Positions 6,219-13,093 of a DNA stretch of 13,609 nucleotides are shown in pieces. Source of the DNA: Dehalococcoidales bacterium (GTDB lineage Bacteria > Chloroflexota > Dehalococcoidia > Dehalococcoidales > RBG-16-60-22); the NCBI GenBank assembly GCA_030606585.1, contig JAUWGD010000033.1, positions 1 to 13,609 on the forward strand, read 5' to 3'. The notes under the pieces are model-generated. The model made no database searches, had not been told where the DNA came from, and worked only from the letters and a program-made list of their open reading frames with translations. The first letter of the stretch is position 1. Each line of letters begins with the position of its first letter. The translations under genes were made by a program, and so were the position numbers.

Positions 6219-6653
6219 TCAACTATCTCCCTTCTCTTTCTCCTCGCAATTCGGACAGTATCCCTCGAGGTATAACTCTGCTTTCTTTACATTAAACCCA
6301 TGTTCACGTTGTACCGCGTTAATCAATTTCTTAAAGTGGGGATTTTGAAATTCTATGACTCTGCCGCATCCCTGACAGACCAGATGCTGGTGCCCCTGTG
6401 ATTGTTTAATCTCGTAATAGCAGCGAACCCTGCCCAGCCTCATTTCATCAACCAGTCCCAGTTCCTTGAAGAGATTAAGGGTGCGGTATACGGTCGCCGG
6501 ACTGATTGACTCGTCTTTGGCACTGGCGCGACGATAAAGCGCCTTGGCATCGATATGCCCTTCAGCATCGCGCAGAAGTTCCAGAAGCAACCTTCGTTGC
6601 GCAGTGAGTGGATGCCCTTGAATTGGGTTATCTTGTTTGCGATTGAGACTCAT
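6219..6653 (-). CDS. Fur-family metal/peroxide-responsive transcriptional regulator
   Basis: A 144-residue Fur superfamily protein from the ATG at 6653 (a TTG two codons earlier is possible). The N-terminal winged helix includes LTAQRRLLLELL and the recognition helix SPATVYRTLNLFKELGL. The dimerisation half starts with GHQHLVCQGCG, giving the HxH and first CxxC, and ends with the second pair CPNC, so the four-cysteine structural zinc site is intact. Whether it is Fur, Zur or PerR cannot be settled by eye, because the regulatory-site residues are not diagnostic. It is the first gene of the minus-strand cluster. A strong promoter with a TATCA-N6-TGATA repeat over its -10 box suggests autoregulation, and the position suggests control of the downstream thioredoxin and perhaps the whole cluster. 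Confidence 0.92.
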   Translation of the reverse strand: MSLNRKQDNPIQGHPLTAQRRLLLELLRDAEGHIDAKALYRRASAKDESISPATVYRTLNLFKELGLVDEMRLGRVRCYYEIKQSQGHQHLVCQGCGRVIEFQNPHFKKLINAVQREHGFNVKKAELYLEGYCPNCEEKEKGDS

Positions 6654-6669
6654 TATCAACTACATGATA
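6654..6669. promoter_or_regulatory. Candidate operator TATCA-N6-TGATA over the Fur promoter -10
   Basis: A perfect 5-base inverted repeat with a 6-base spacer overlaps the -10 hexamer of the Fur-gene promoter and ends next to the ATG. It is A/T-rich and positioned as an autorepression site would be. It is shorter than a classical Fur or PerR box, so assignment is by position only. Confidence 0.4.
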
Positions 6670-6693
6670 CGCAATATCCCCCTTTTTTGTCAA
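6664..6693 (-). promoter_or_regulatory. Sigma-70-type promoter for the Fur gene
   Basis: On the minus strand, TTGACA (6693-6688, perfect -35) is separated by 18 bases from TATCAT (6669-6664, five of six matches to the -10). The predicted transcription start lies within a few bases of the ATG at 6653, which would make the mRNA leaderless or nearly so. This agrees with the lack of a clear Shine-Dalgarno sequence before that ATG. Confidence 0.7.
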
Positions 6694-6766
6694 GTGTAAA
6701 TCGTCAGTCCCCTTGGAGCGTACCCCGAGGCACAAGGATATCCTCAAGGCGTAAGTCTCGCTGAAT

Positions 6767-6789
6767 ATACATTGGCATGTATGTTTTTT
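6767..6789 (+). terminator. AT-rich hairpin with T6 tail (plus strand)
   Basis: ATACAT, loop TGGC, ATGTAT, extendable by a U-G and two A-U pairs using the following sequence, then a run of six T (6784-6789). It has the form of a weak intrinsic terminator, but no plus-strand gene lies upstream. It may end antisense transcription coming from the Fur region, or a small RNA. Confidence 0.35.
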
Positions 6790-6863
6790 ATCGTAACATT
6801 TGCAGACGGGTTTCCCGGCGAAGAGTGCTAGTCTAGACCCTACTTTGCCATCTAATTTAGCGG

Positions 6864-6893
6864 TTGTATATGTTTGATAACGTTGGCTAATAA
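6864..6893 (+). promoter_or_regulatory. Weak candidate promoter for the DUF362 leader
   Basis: TTGTAT (6864-6869), an 18-base spacer and TAATAA (6888-6893). The match to consensus is poor. A second candidate, TTGCGT (6927-6932) with 18 bases to AATAAT (6951-6956, five of six), would start transcription inside the terminator-like hairpin and so bypass it. Neither is secure. Confidence 0.2.
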
Positions 6894-6953
6894 ACTGTGT
6901 TAAGAAACTGAGACCTCCAGGTAAGCTTGCGTTTTTTCATATTCACGTGGAAT

Positions 6954-6985
6954 AATCAGTATCGGCGATGCCATGCTGATTTTTT
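6954..6985 (+). terminator. Intrinsic terminator-like hairpin just upstream of the DUF362 start
   Basis: AATCAG-U-AU-(C)-GGC pairs with GCC-AU-G-CUGAUU around the loop GAT (6954-6981), with one bulged C and one U-G pair, directly followed by T6 (6980-6985). The ribosome binding site GGGAAG (6993-6998) and ATG (7007) come right after. The T run is only on the plus strand. With no plus-strand gene upstream, this position is that of an attenuator or of the end of a small leader RNA. Confidence 0.6.
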
Positions 6986-7006
6986 AATGGTCGGGAAGAT
7001 AAATGT

Positions 7007-8152
7007 ATGAAAAAGTCTATGGTAGCCTTGGTAGCCTGCGATTCCTATGATGACGGCGAGGTATACGGGGCTGTAAAGAGGGGACTCGACCTTCTCGGCG
7101 GGCTGTCCCGTCTCGTAAAGCCGGGTGAGAAAATCGTCCTCAAGCCGAACGTGCTTATCGGCGCCGGTCCCGAAAAGTGTGTCTGCACGCACCCCGCGGT
7201 ATTCCGGGCGGTCGGCAGGATACTTATAGAAGCCGGTGCCGTCGTCACCTGCGGCGACTCTCCGGGTTTCGGCGGCTGCCGCGTCAATATGAGGATAGCC
7301 GGCCTGAAACGGGTGGCAGATGAGCTGGGCATACCCCTGGCCGATTTTTCCAGGGGCAGGGTGGTCACGCATAAAGAAGCGCTCCTGAACAGGAGGTTCG
7401 TCATTGCCAGTGGCGTCCTTGACGCGGACGGCCTGGTAAGCCTGCCCAAGCTTAAAACACACGGGCTGACCAGGGTGACCGGTGCCATCAAGAACCAGTT
7501 CGGGTGTGTTCCCGGGTTTTCAAAAGGCCAGCATCATGCCAGGACGCCCGACCCCTATGATTTCGCCACCATGCTTGTAGATTTGAATACATTGATTAAA
7601 CCCCGACTTTACATAATGGACGCCGTTATGGCTATGGAGGGTAACGGACCGAGGAGCGGCAAACCCAGAAAGCTGGGTGTCCTGCTTGTTTCCACCGACC
7701 CTGTTGCCATGGATGCGGTAGCCTGTAAAATTATCGACCTTGACCCTGCTCTCGTGCCGACTTCCGAACCGGGCGAAAGGTCCGGACTGGGCACTTATCA
7801 CTTTGAAAATATCGAAATCGCTGGCGATAATGTAGAAAAATATATCTGCCGCGACTTTGATGTCGTTCGTAAGCCTCCCGTCCCGGCTGCCGGCGGGCGA
7901 TTCGGTAGATTTATAAAAAATCGTACCAGCCCGCGCCCGGTTATTGATGAAAAGCTGTGTACCGGCTGCGGCACGTGTGTCCGGCACTGTCCGGTAATAC
8001 CAAAAGCGGTGGACTGGGTGGGGGGTGACGAGTCCCGACCGCCTGAGCATGACTATAACCGTTGTATCCGCTGTTTTTGCTGCCAGGAAATGTGCCCCGA
8101 GGGCGCTATCTCCGTCAAAGAGCCGCTATTGGGAAAAATGTTTTTCTCGTGA
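7007..8152 (+). CDS. DUF362 protein with C-terminal 2x[4Fe-4S] ferredoxin domain
   Basis: A 381-residue protein. The DUF362 domain spans about residues 5-250, with the family hallmarks VLKPNVL, HPAVFRAV, GDSPGF, LPKLKTHGLTRVTGAIKN and STDPVAMDAVA. After a linker, the C-terminal domain carries CTGCGTCVRHCP (C318, C321, C324, C328) and CIRCFCCQEMCP (C353, C356, C359, C363), two [4Fe-4S] sites with an extra cysteine C358. GGGAAG precedes the ATG. DUF362 iron-sulfur proteins are widespread in anaerobes and have no firmly established reaction; a redox or electron-relay role is the usual inference. It leads a two-gene plus-strand unit, 28 bases before the next iron-sulfur gene. Its expression may be controlled by the hairpin at 6954-6985. 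Confidence 0.92.
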   Translation: MKKSMVALVACDSYDDGEVYGAVKRGLDLLGGLSRLVKPGEKIVLKPNVLIGAGPEKCVCTHPAVFRAVGRILIEAGAVVTCGDSPGFGGCRVNMRIAGLKRVADELGIPLADFSRGRVVTHKEALLNRRFVIASGVLDADGLVSLPKLKTHGLTRVTGAIKNQFGCVPGFSKGQHHARTPDPYDFATMLVDLNTLIKPRLYIMDAVMAMEGNGPRSGKPRKLGVLLVSTDPVAMDAVACKIIDLDPALVPTSEPGERSGLGTYHFENIEIAGDNVEKYICRDFDVVRKPPVPAAGGRFGRFIKNRTSPRPVIDEKLCTGCGTCVRHCPVIPKAVDWVGGDESRPPEHDYNRCIRCFCCQEMCPEGAISVKEPLLGKMFFS

Positions 8153-8180
8153 TAATATAAACCGACTGGAGGACGATTAT

Positions 8181-9329
8181 ATGAACACCGAGAGTCAGGT
8201 TTACCGCGACTTACAAAGGCATCTGGACAGGATGCCGGGGGGCTTTCCGGAGGTGGAATCAGGCCTGGACATCAAGTTATTAAAACGCTTCTTTACTCCT
8301 GAAGAGGCTGAAATGGCCGTGCAGCTTTCCATGAGGCCGGAGCCGCTCGTACGCATCCATAATCGGGTAAAAAATGAAGGGATGTCCTTTACAGAGCTGC
8401 GGCAGCTGCTGGACCGGATGATGCGGAAAGGCGTCATCCTGACGGTAGAAGAGGGCTATGACGAGACGCATTACTGCAATGCCGAGTTCGCCATGGGCGG
8501 CATTTTTAACTTTCAGTTGAGCCGTCTTACTAAAGACCTGCTTACCGATTATCATCAATACGGGGCCGAGAGGCGCGCGAAAGACAGGCCCGGTGCCGGG
8601 GGAGGTCTCCCGCTGCGCACCATACCCGTCGAGCAGAGTATACCCGTCCCGGCAAAATACCGTGTCAGCGATTATGACAGCGTCAGGAATCTTGTCGGAA
8701 ACGCCAGGGGTAAGATAGCCGTAGCCAACTGTATCTGCCGGTTGAATACGGAGATTTTCGGGGGTAAATGCGAAAAAACCGACCTTGTCGAGGCTTGTTT
8801 GATGATTGGCCCCGACCATGCCCGCCGTCATGTCGATATGGGTATCGGGCGTTACGTTACTAAGGATGAAGCCTTCGAAATCCTGGATAAGGCTCAAAAG
8901 GATGGACTGGTTCTCCAGCCGGAAAACTCGCAGCGTCCTGACACCATCTGTATCTGCTGCGGTGACTGCTGTGTTCTCCTGAAAATGCTTAACCAGCTCC
9001 CCCGTCCCGCGGAGATGTACGTGACCAATTTCTATGCGGAGGTAGACCGTGAGCTGTGTCTGGGCTGCAATATCTGCGTGGGAAAGTGCCAGCTGAACGC
9101 CATTACGATTGTCGATGACGTGGCAGAGGTTAACCTCGACCGCTGTATCGGCTGTGGTAACTGCGTGGCGCTCTGCCCCCAGGAAGCCATGAAATTGATA
9201 AAGAAGGAACCGGAGAAGGTTCCTTTAATAGATAAGGATACCGTCAATATGAAGGCGCTGGCCAGGAAAATCGGCGGTTGGAACATGATGAAAGTCAGGG
9301 CAAAGATACTGCTGGGGTTGAAGGTATAG
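8181..9329 (+). CDS. Cysteine-rich 2x[4Fe-4S] protein with N-terminal winged-helix-like domain
   Basis: A 382-residue protein from the ATG at 8181, with GGAGG 8 bases upstream; the reading frame is open further 5', but that stretch overlaps the DUF362 gene and lacks such a site. Residues 28-90 look helical, with a winged-helix pattern (FTELRQLLDRMMRKGVILTVEEG). The middle has ANCICR (C184, C186), C197 and C206, then CICCGDCC (C257-C264). The end has two classical [4Fe-4S] motifs, CLGCNICVGKC (C293-C303) and CIGCGNCVALCP (C322-C332). That makes at least 17 cysteines, more than two clusters need, so a third metal site from the central CxC and CxCCGxCC motifs is likely. I know such proteins only as ferredoxin-like hypothetical proteins in anaerobes. 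It may move electrons for the DUF362 protein or the converging AOR. Confidence 0.9.
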   Translation: MNTESQVYRDLQRHLDRMPGGFPEVESGLDIKLLKRFFTPEEAEMAVQLSMRPEPLVRIHNRVKNEGMSFTELRQLLDRMMRKGVILTVEEGYDETHYCNAEFAMGGIFNFQLSRLTKDLLTDYHQYGAERRAKDRPGAGGGLPLRTIPVEQSIPVPAKYRVSDYDSVRNLVGNARGKIAVANCICRLNTEIFGGKCEKTDLVEACLMIGPDHARRHVDMGIGRYVTKDEAFEILDKAQKDGLVLQPENSQRPDTICICCGDCCVLLKMLNQLPRPAEMYVTNFYAEVDRELCLGCNICVGKCQLNAITIVDDVAEVNLDRCIGCGNCVALCPQEAMKLIKKEPEKVPLIDKDTVNMKALARKIGGWNMMKVRAKILLGLKV

Positions 9330-9331
9330 TT

Positions 9332-11236
9332 TTAATTCACGATATCTCCCATACCCAGCGATGCCAGCGTTTCCTTGGTGGGCAGTCCGGTTTTTTCATC
9401 CCAGCCCCGTAGCTGGTAGTACTCCTTCAGCATACCGGTGAATTTATCCCTGTCCAGGACGTTCCCGGTTAAATCCACGGGTTCGGCGCCGGGCCCGGGC
9501 ATAATCATCTTACCCCCGTGTGCACCGAACACGAGCGGGTCGGTAAAGTTGAACTCCGGTGGATGATCGTCCTCGGGCACTCTATGCCCCTCCCCGACCC
9601 TGATGATTCTCTGCAGGTTGAAGATTCTCTCGGCGTACTGGCTGAGTTCGGATGCGGGGATTCCGGTCACGGCGTTGAATATCCTGCCTTCCAGGTCGGG
9701 GTCGCCGACGCCGTCGTCGGTGGTCAGCGAGTAGGTAATCGGCCAGACGAAGTCGCACAGTCCCAGGCTATCGCGGAGGTAGGTCCGATTCTGTATGTTC
9801 CGGGCGGCCATGGCTTTGCCTTCGTAGGTCGTCTGGTCGGCGGCGGCTTCGCTGCCCCAGAAAAGCCTCGCTATCTTGAGAAAAGACTCCGGTGAAATCG
9901 GGGTTGATTTGGGGTCGTCCTGGTACATCGTCCACGGCATGCGGACGTAGCCCATTTCGTGGACGTCGATGGGGTGCATCCTGGTTTCGAAAGGATACAG
10001 CAGCGCGTGGGCTATAAAAGCCCTGGGCGGTATACCGTCGTGCAATCCTACGGGAGCGACGTCATAAGGGAACGCGGCACACGCTTTGTCAGACACCTTA
10101 TCACGCACCCTCATCATGCCCTCGGCCAGGATATCCCCGAATCCCTCGCGGTGGGCTATCATATAGAGCAGTTTTTCAAGGAATTCCCTTGTGCCTATTT
10201 TCGATAGCGGCAGGCCGGTCTCTTCCTCGGAAAGTGCCTCGGACTTATAACAGGCAAAGAGCCAATCGACCATGCTCTGGAGTTCGAAGGTGCCGATGGA
10301 ATAGTCGTTGGCCAGGGTTGGGGCATCGAACACTGTCCTGATTGGTTCGTCTTCATGGCCGTACATCCACGGCAGGTAGTATTCCATGGCCTGGCAGCCG
10401 CGGAGTCCCTCCAGTTCGGGGTCATTGCCGAACCGGTAGATGTACTTGGAACACACCAGTCCGCACTGATAGCAGTGTCGCTGTCCGACCTCTTTAAGCA
10501 CGTGGCCGTGATTGGTCATACCCAGACGTGGAGTTACCGCCAGACTGAGGGTGTTTTTAATCTTTATTGTGTACCGGTTGAGTTCTTTAAGTCCGGCGGG
10601 GTCGGCTATGGTGGGGCTTCCCGTGCCCCGTGCGACGATTGCTTTCAGGTTCTTGGAAGCCATTACCGCCCCGAAGCCGGCGGTGACCGCGGCCAGCTGG
10701 GAGCCGAAAATGGTAGCCGTCCTTACCAGGTTTTCCCCGGCGATACCGGTGGTGGCGAATTTTATCTTGTCGCCGTATTCCCGGTAGAGCATTTCCTCGA
10801 CTTTATAAGCACCCTGTCCCCACAGCGATGACGCGTCGCGGATTTCTACCCTGTCATTATTAATCGAAAGGCAAACGGGTTTCGAGGCGCGCCCGTCGAT
10901 GACGATTCCGTCCCATCCGGCTTTCTTTATTTCGGCTGGCAGGAGCCCGCCCATGTTGCCGTAGCAGTAGCCTTCCGGGTAAGCCATGGGCGACTTTCCG
11001 GAGACGGACATTCGGGAGGCTCCCTGCGCGCCGGTGGCCAGCAGCGGCCCGGTCATAAAGATAAGCCGGTTCCCCGGGTCGAATGCCCTGACCCCGGGTG
11101 TCACCTTTTCCCGGTAAAGTCGGGAAGCCATGCCCCGCCCCCCGAGATATTTCCCGGCGTATGGCTTTGTTTCAATCTCGCTTATTTTGGAGTCGCTCAA
11201 ATTAACATGGAGTATTTTACCCATCCAGCCGTGCAT
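9332..11236 (-). CDS. Aldehyde:ferredoxin oxidoreductase family tungsten enzyme
   Basis: A 634-residue, full-length AOR. The N-terminal domain begins GWMGKILHVNLS and includes KYLGGRGMASRL and MTGPLLATGA, which hold the metallopterin. The [4Fe-4S] ligands are intact: C255-x2-C258-x3-C262 (HCYQCGLVC) and C494 in LGLCDF, near the end as in Pyrococcus AOR. The family oxidises aldehydes to carboxylic acids (or the reverse) using a tungsten or molybdenum bispyranopterin and ferredoxin. AAGGAGGT stands 5 bases before the ATG, implying strong translation. The substrate is not readable; length matches the general AOR/FOR/GOR group. It converges on the iron-sulfur gene with 2 bases between stops. The upstream 87-base gap offers only a weak TATACT -10 candidate. 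Cytoplasmic, no signal peptide. Confidence 0.95.
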   Translation of the reverse strand: MHGWMGKILHVNLSDSKISEIETKPYAGKYLGGRGMASRLYREKVTPGVRAFDPGNRLIFMTGPLLATGAQGASRMSVSGKSPMAYPEGYCYGNMGGLLPAEIKKAGWDGIVIDGRASKPVCLSINNDRVEIRDASSLWGQGAYKVEEMLYREYGDKIKFATTGIAGENLVRTATIFGSQLAAVTAGFGAVMASKNLKAIVARGTGSPTIADPAGLKELNRYTIKIKNTLSLAVTPRLGMTNHGHVLKEVGQRHCYQCGLVCSKYIYRFGNDPELEGLRGCQAMEYYLPWMYGHEDEPIRTVFDAPTLANDYSIGTFELQSMVDWLFACYKSEALSEEETGLPLSKIGTREFLEKLLYMIAHREGFGDILAEGMMRVRDKVSDKACAAFPYDVAPVGLHDGIPPRAFIAHALLYPFETRMHPIDVHEMGYVRMPWTMYQDDPKSTPISPESFLKIARLFWGSEAAADQTTYEGKAMAARNIQNRTYLRDSLGLCDFVWPITYSLTTDDGVGDPDLEGRIFNAVTGIPASELSQYAERIFNLQRIIRVGEGHRVPEDDHPPEFNFTDPLVFGAHGGKMIMPGPGAEPVDLTGNVLDRDKFTGMLKEYYQLRGWDEKTGLPTKETLASLGMGDIVN

Positions 11237-11323
11237 GTGTACCTCCTTGGATTACAGTATATAGTTTATCAGGGCAGGGCTGTTGGTGCAAAAATTTGGT
11301 GAGGGTGGCATCATATTGGGGGA

Positions 11324-11884
11324 TTAGTGTCCTCCGTATACCGGAATTCCCCCCAGTCTCAGCGCCTCGGCTATTTTACCTTCGAGGTCCTTCGCTTCTT
11401 CTCTGGAAAGCGGGTTGAGGTGACTGTATAAAGTAGGCAATAAGCATTTATGATGTTTATATACTACACGGGAAAACAGAGGGCCTTTTCTGTTCCGTTT
11501 CCTCTGAGCATGCTCCTTGAACCTGACGTCCGGCGATTTTGAGGTTTCGCCGACATATATACCGTAACCGGGTATTTTCCCTCTTAGCTCGAACAGCAAG
11601 ATGATATAAAGATTATGCTTCCCGGTCGTTTTTGGAATAAACCGGCCGGTGATTTCCGCCGCTTTTTCCAGCCAGTCAATCGGTTCCAGCCCCAGCTTTT
11701 GAGCAAAGTCGGTGATATTCAGCCATGCTGTCAAGTCTATGTTCCTGTGCTTCGGCGATAATTCCGCCAGGCAGTAGCTTAAAGACTCAAGGTCACCGTC
11801 ACTGGCGGCATCATAGGCATGTTTTTCGATTTCTTCAGTTTTCCATGAGGAAAAGGGGCGACATACCGGATTTATGGAACACAT
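11324..11884 (-). CDS. GIY-YIG domain protein (186 aa)
   Basis: The C-terminal half has the GIY-YIG endonuclease pattern. LYIILL (residues 92-97) stands for the first GIY strand, YGIYVGET (107-114) for YIG, with R121 and H125 in DVRFKEH as the catalytic arginine and following histidine, and E158 in KDLEGKIAEALR as the metal-binding glutamate. The N-terminal 85 residues are mainly helical (charged EEIEKHAYDAAS, then WLNITDFAQKLGLEPIDWLEKA) and may bind DNA or a partner. It is too small and lacks the extra domains of UvrC, and is not a homing endonuclease with a recognisable recognition module. The ATG has AAAGG three bases upstream. It follows the TIGR04076-like gene by 75 bases. Possible repair, restriction or other nuclease function; not determined. 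Confidence 0.78.
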   Translation of the reverse strand: MCSINPVCRPFSSWKTEEIEKHAYDAASDGDLESLSYCLAELSPKHRNIDLTAWLNITDFAQKLGLEPIDWLEKAAEITGRFIPKTTGKHNLYIILLFELRGKIPGYGIYVGETSKSPDVRFKEHAQRKRNRKGPLFSRVVYKHHKCLLPTLYSHLNPLSREEAKDLEGKIAEALRLGGIPVYGGH

Positions 11885-11926
11885 ATACCTTTCTCACCAC
11901 CGTTACTCTGGCATTTCTTAAATATA

Positions 11927-11938
11927 TCTATTAATAGA
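11927..11938. repeat. 12-base perfect palindrome upstream of the GIY-YIG gene
   Basis: TCTATTAATAGA is self-complementary and lies 43 bases before the GIY-YIG start, in the only gap between that gene and the TIGR04076-like gene. It could be a regulator site, but AT-rich palindromes of this size also occur by chance. Confidence 0.3.
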
Positions 11939-11959
11939 GTCGAACTACCCCTGAAGCCG

Positions 11960-12616
11960 TTATGCCTTGCTGCCGGGATATGCCTTCCCTTCTCTAAGCT
12001 TGATGTAACCCACTTCTTCAAGCTCGTCCAGCATCAACTGCACGTTAACTTCATAGAGCGGGGGATATATCTCGTCTCTTTCGAAGTCGGTATATGTTTC
12101 CAGTATTTCATCTACGGTTATACCGGGTCTTTCTTTAACTTTATCAAGTATGCTCATTTCTCTCTTGTAATAGGGCAGGGTATAACCGCCGCTGGCGACG
12201 TCAACCGGCTCGACGGAGAAATAAGCTGAGGTACGGCAGTCGGCACAGGCAAACGTTCCACCCCCCTTGAGGCCCGCCGGGCGTTCCGGGGACACGACTA
12301 TCTTCGATTTATCGCCGGAGCCTTCCGGCGCTTCTTTCAGGGGACGGTACCCGATGCCGTCGTATTCCTTCATGCTTGGGTCCCTGGCGCTTAGACCGGA
12401 GTATTTGAAAATAATCCGTTCGTAAGCCCTTTTCCCGGAAAAGAAAGTCTGCCATATCGTCGGCACCATGGTCAGCAAAACGCCGGGACATATTCTGCCT
12501 TCGATTCTCTCGCCGTCGTAGGTAAACTCTTCGCCGATTTTATAATCGAAGTGACAGGGAAATCGTTCGACATCATTCATAAATCCAATCAGCTTGCATT
12601 TAACCTTGAATGGCAT
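11960..12616 (-). CDS. TIGR04076-like protein with C-terminal winged helix
   Basis: A 218-residue protein. Residues 1-90 match the TIGR04076 family pattern: KVKCKLIGF, FPCHFDYKIGEEF, GRICPGVLLTMVP, then IIFKYSGLSARDPSMKEYDGIGYRP. The cysteines C7, C21 and C43 are in this domain. A linker follows, then a possible CxxC knuckle (C124, C127; FACADC), and residues 150-218 look like a winged-helix DNA-binding domain (ILDKVKERPGITVDEILE, then LMLDELEEVGYIKLREG). The family has no known function and is common in anaerobic bacteria and archaea. The combination with a winged helix suggests a metal- or ligand-sensing regulator, as inference. AGGAGG stands 8 bases before the ATG; it is the third gene of the cupin/SnoaL unit, 20 bases after SnoaL. 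Confidence 0.75.
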   Translation of the reverse strand: MPFKVKCKLIGFMNDVERFPCHFDYKIGEEFTYDGERIEGRICPGVLLTMVPTIWQTFFSGKRAYERIIFKYSGLSARDPSMKEYDGIGYRPLKEAPEGSGDKSKIVVSPERPAGLKGGGTFACADCRTSAYFSVEPVDVASGGYTLPYYKREMSILDKVKERPGITVDEILETYTDFERDEIYPPLYEVNVQLMLDELEEVGYIKLREGKAYPGSKA

Positions 12617-12636
12617 ATAATGTTCCTCCTTATTAT

Positions 12637-13077
12637 TTACTGCTTTGGAATAGCGCCGAGCTGCTGCACCAGGCCGAGGGTATCGGTGTAGCGCCAGACC
12701 TCGGCGAACTTACCGCCCGTATAACGGACGATACCGATACCACCCACATTAACCTTTTTCCCGGTGGCCGGAATACCGCGATACGGACCCTGGTGAGTAC
12801 CGCGAATGGTTAAACGCAATGCTACCTTGTCTCCCTCGACGACCATGTCATCAATAGGGAAACTGACATCCGGGAAGGCTGCCATCAGTTCCAGGGTGTG
12901 CTGTACGCAGACCTCCAAAGGCATCTCACCTTCGGGAGTATGCATCACGAAGTCAGGGTCAAATAATTCCGATCCAACTTTCCTCATCGTTTTCTCTAAC
13001 TCGGCCTCCGGCAGGTCGCGAAAGTCTTCCATTCCAAACCAGCGGCGTAACAGGGCTTTGTTATCTTCAATTGACAT
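12637..13077 (-). CDS. SnoaL-like polyketide cyclase/ester cyclase-fold protein
   Basis: A 146-residue protein of the NTF2-like SnoaL superfamily. Typical features are NKALLRRWFGME at the first helix, the FVMHTPEGEMP strand region, HTLELMAAFPDVSFPIDDMVVEGDKVALRLTIRGTH with the GTHQG turn (here GTHQGPYRGIPATGKKV), and GIGIVRYTGGKFAEVWRYTDTLGLVQQLG at the end. The latter two are hallmarks of the ester cyclase group. This fold usually makes a small hydrophobic pocket for catalysis or ligand binding; most bacterial members have no assigned substrate. GGGAG precedes the ATG. It lies 16 bases after the cupin gene and 20 bases before the TIGR04076-like gene, so all three are one operon. Confidence 0.88.
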   Translation of the reverse strand: MSIEDNKALLRRWFGMEDFRDLPEAELEKTMRKVGSELFDPDFVMHTPEGEMPLEVCVQHTLELMAAFPDVSFPIDDMVVEGDKVALRLTIRGTHQGPYRGIPATGKKVNVGGIGIVRYTGGKFAEVWRYTDTLGLVQQLGAIPKQ

Positions 13078-13093
13078 TTTAGTTACTCCCTTA

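Larger units (their letters stand above)
6660..7006. other. 347-base intergenic region between divergent genes
   Basis: This gap holds no convincing gene. It contains the Fur promoter at its left end, two plus-strand hairpins with T6 runs (6767-6789 and 6954-6985), weak plus-strand promoter candidates, and small palindromes: AGGATATCCT at 6735-6744, CGGG-TTT-CCCG at 6807-6817, GTCTAGAC at 6831-6838 and TATTC-N5-GAATA at 6940-6954. The density of secondary structure before the DUF362 gene suggests a regulatory leader or a small RNA. Short pieces ACTGTG (6894-6899) and GAGACCT (6910-6916) echo the cobalamin riboswitch core, but the rest of that core is not visible. Confidence 0.6.

Noticed and set aside
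6894..6916. Cobalamin riboswitch
   Set aside because: Only ACTGTG and GAGACCT resemble the core; the other conserved segments and normal spacing are missing. Kept as a hint, not a call.
6956..7462. 168-codon open frame on the minus strand
   Set aside because: It is antisense to the DUF362 gene and its intergenic leader, and contains no domain; the plus strand has clear family motifs.
8025..8180. N-terminal extension of the cysteine-rich Fe-S gene
   Set aside because: It overlaps the DUF362 coding sequence in another frame; the ATG at 8181 has GGAGG at 8 bases and begins the recognisable protein.
10355..10831. 158-codon open frame on the plus strand
   Set aside because: It is the shadow of the AOR gene, which holds all four cluster cysteines in the minus-strand frame.
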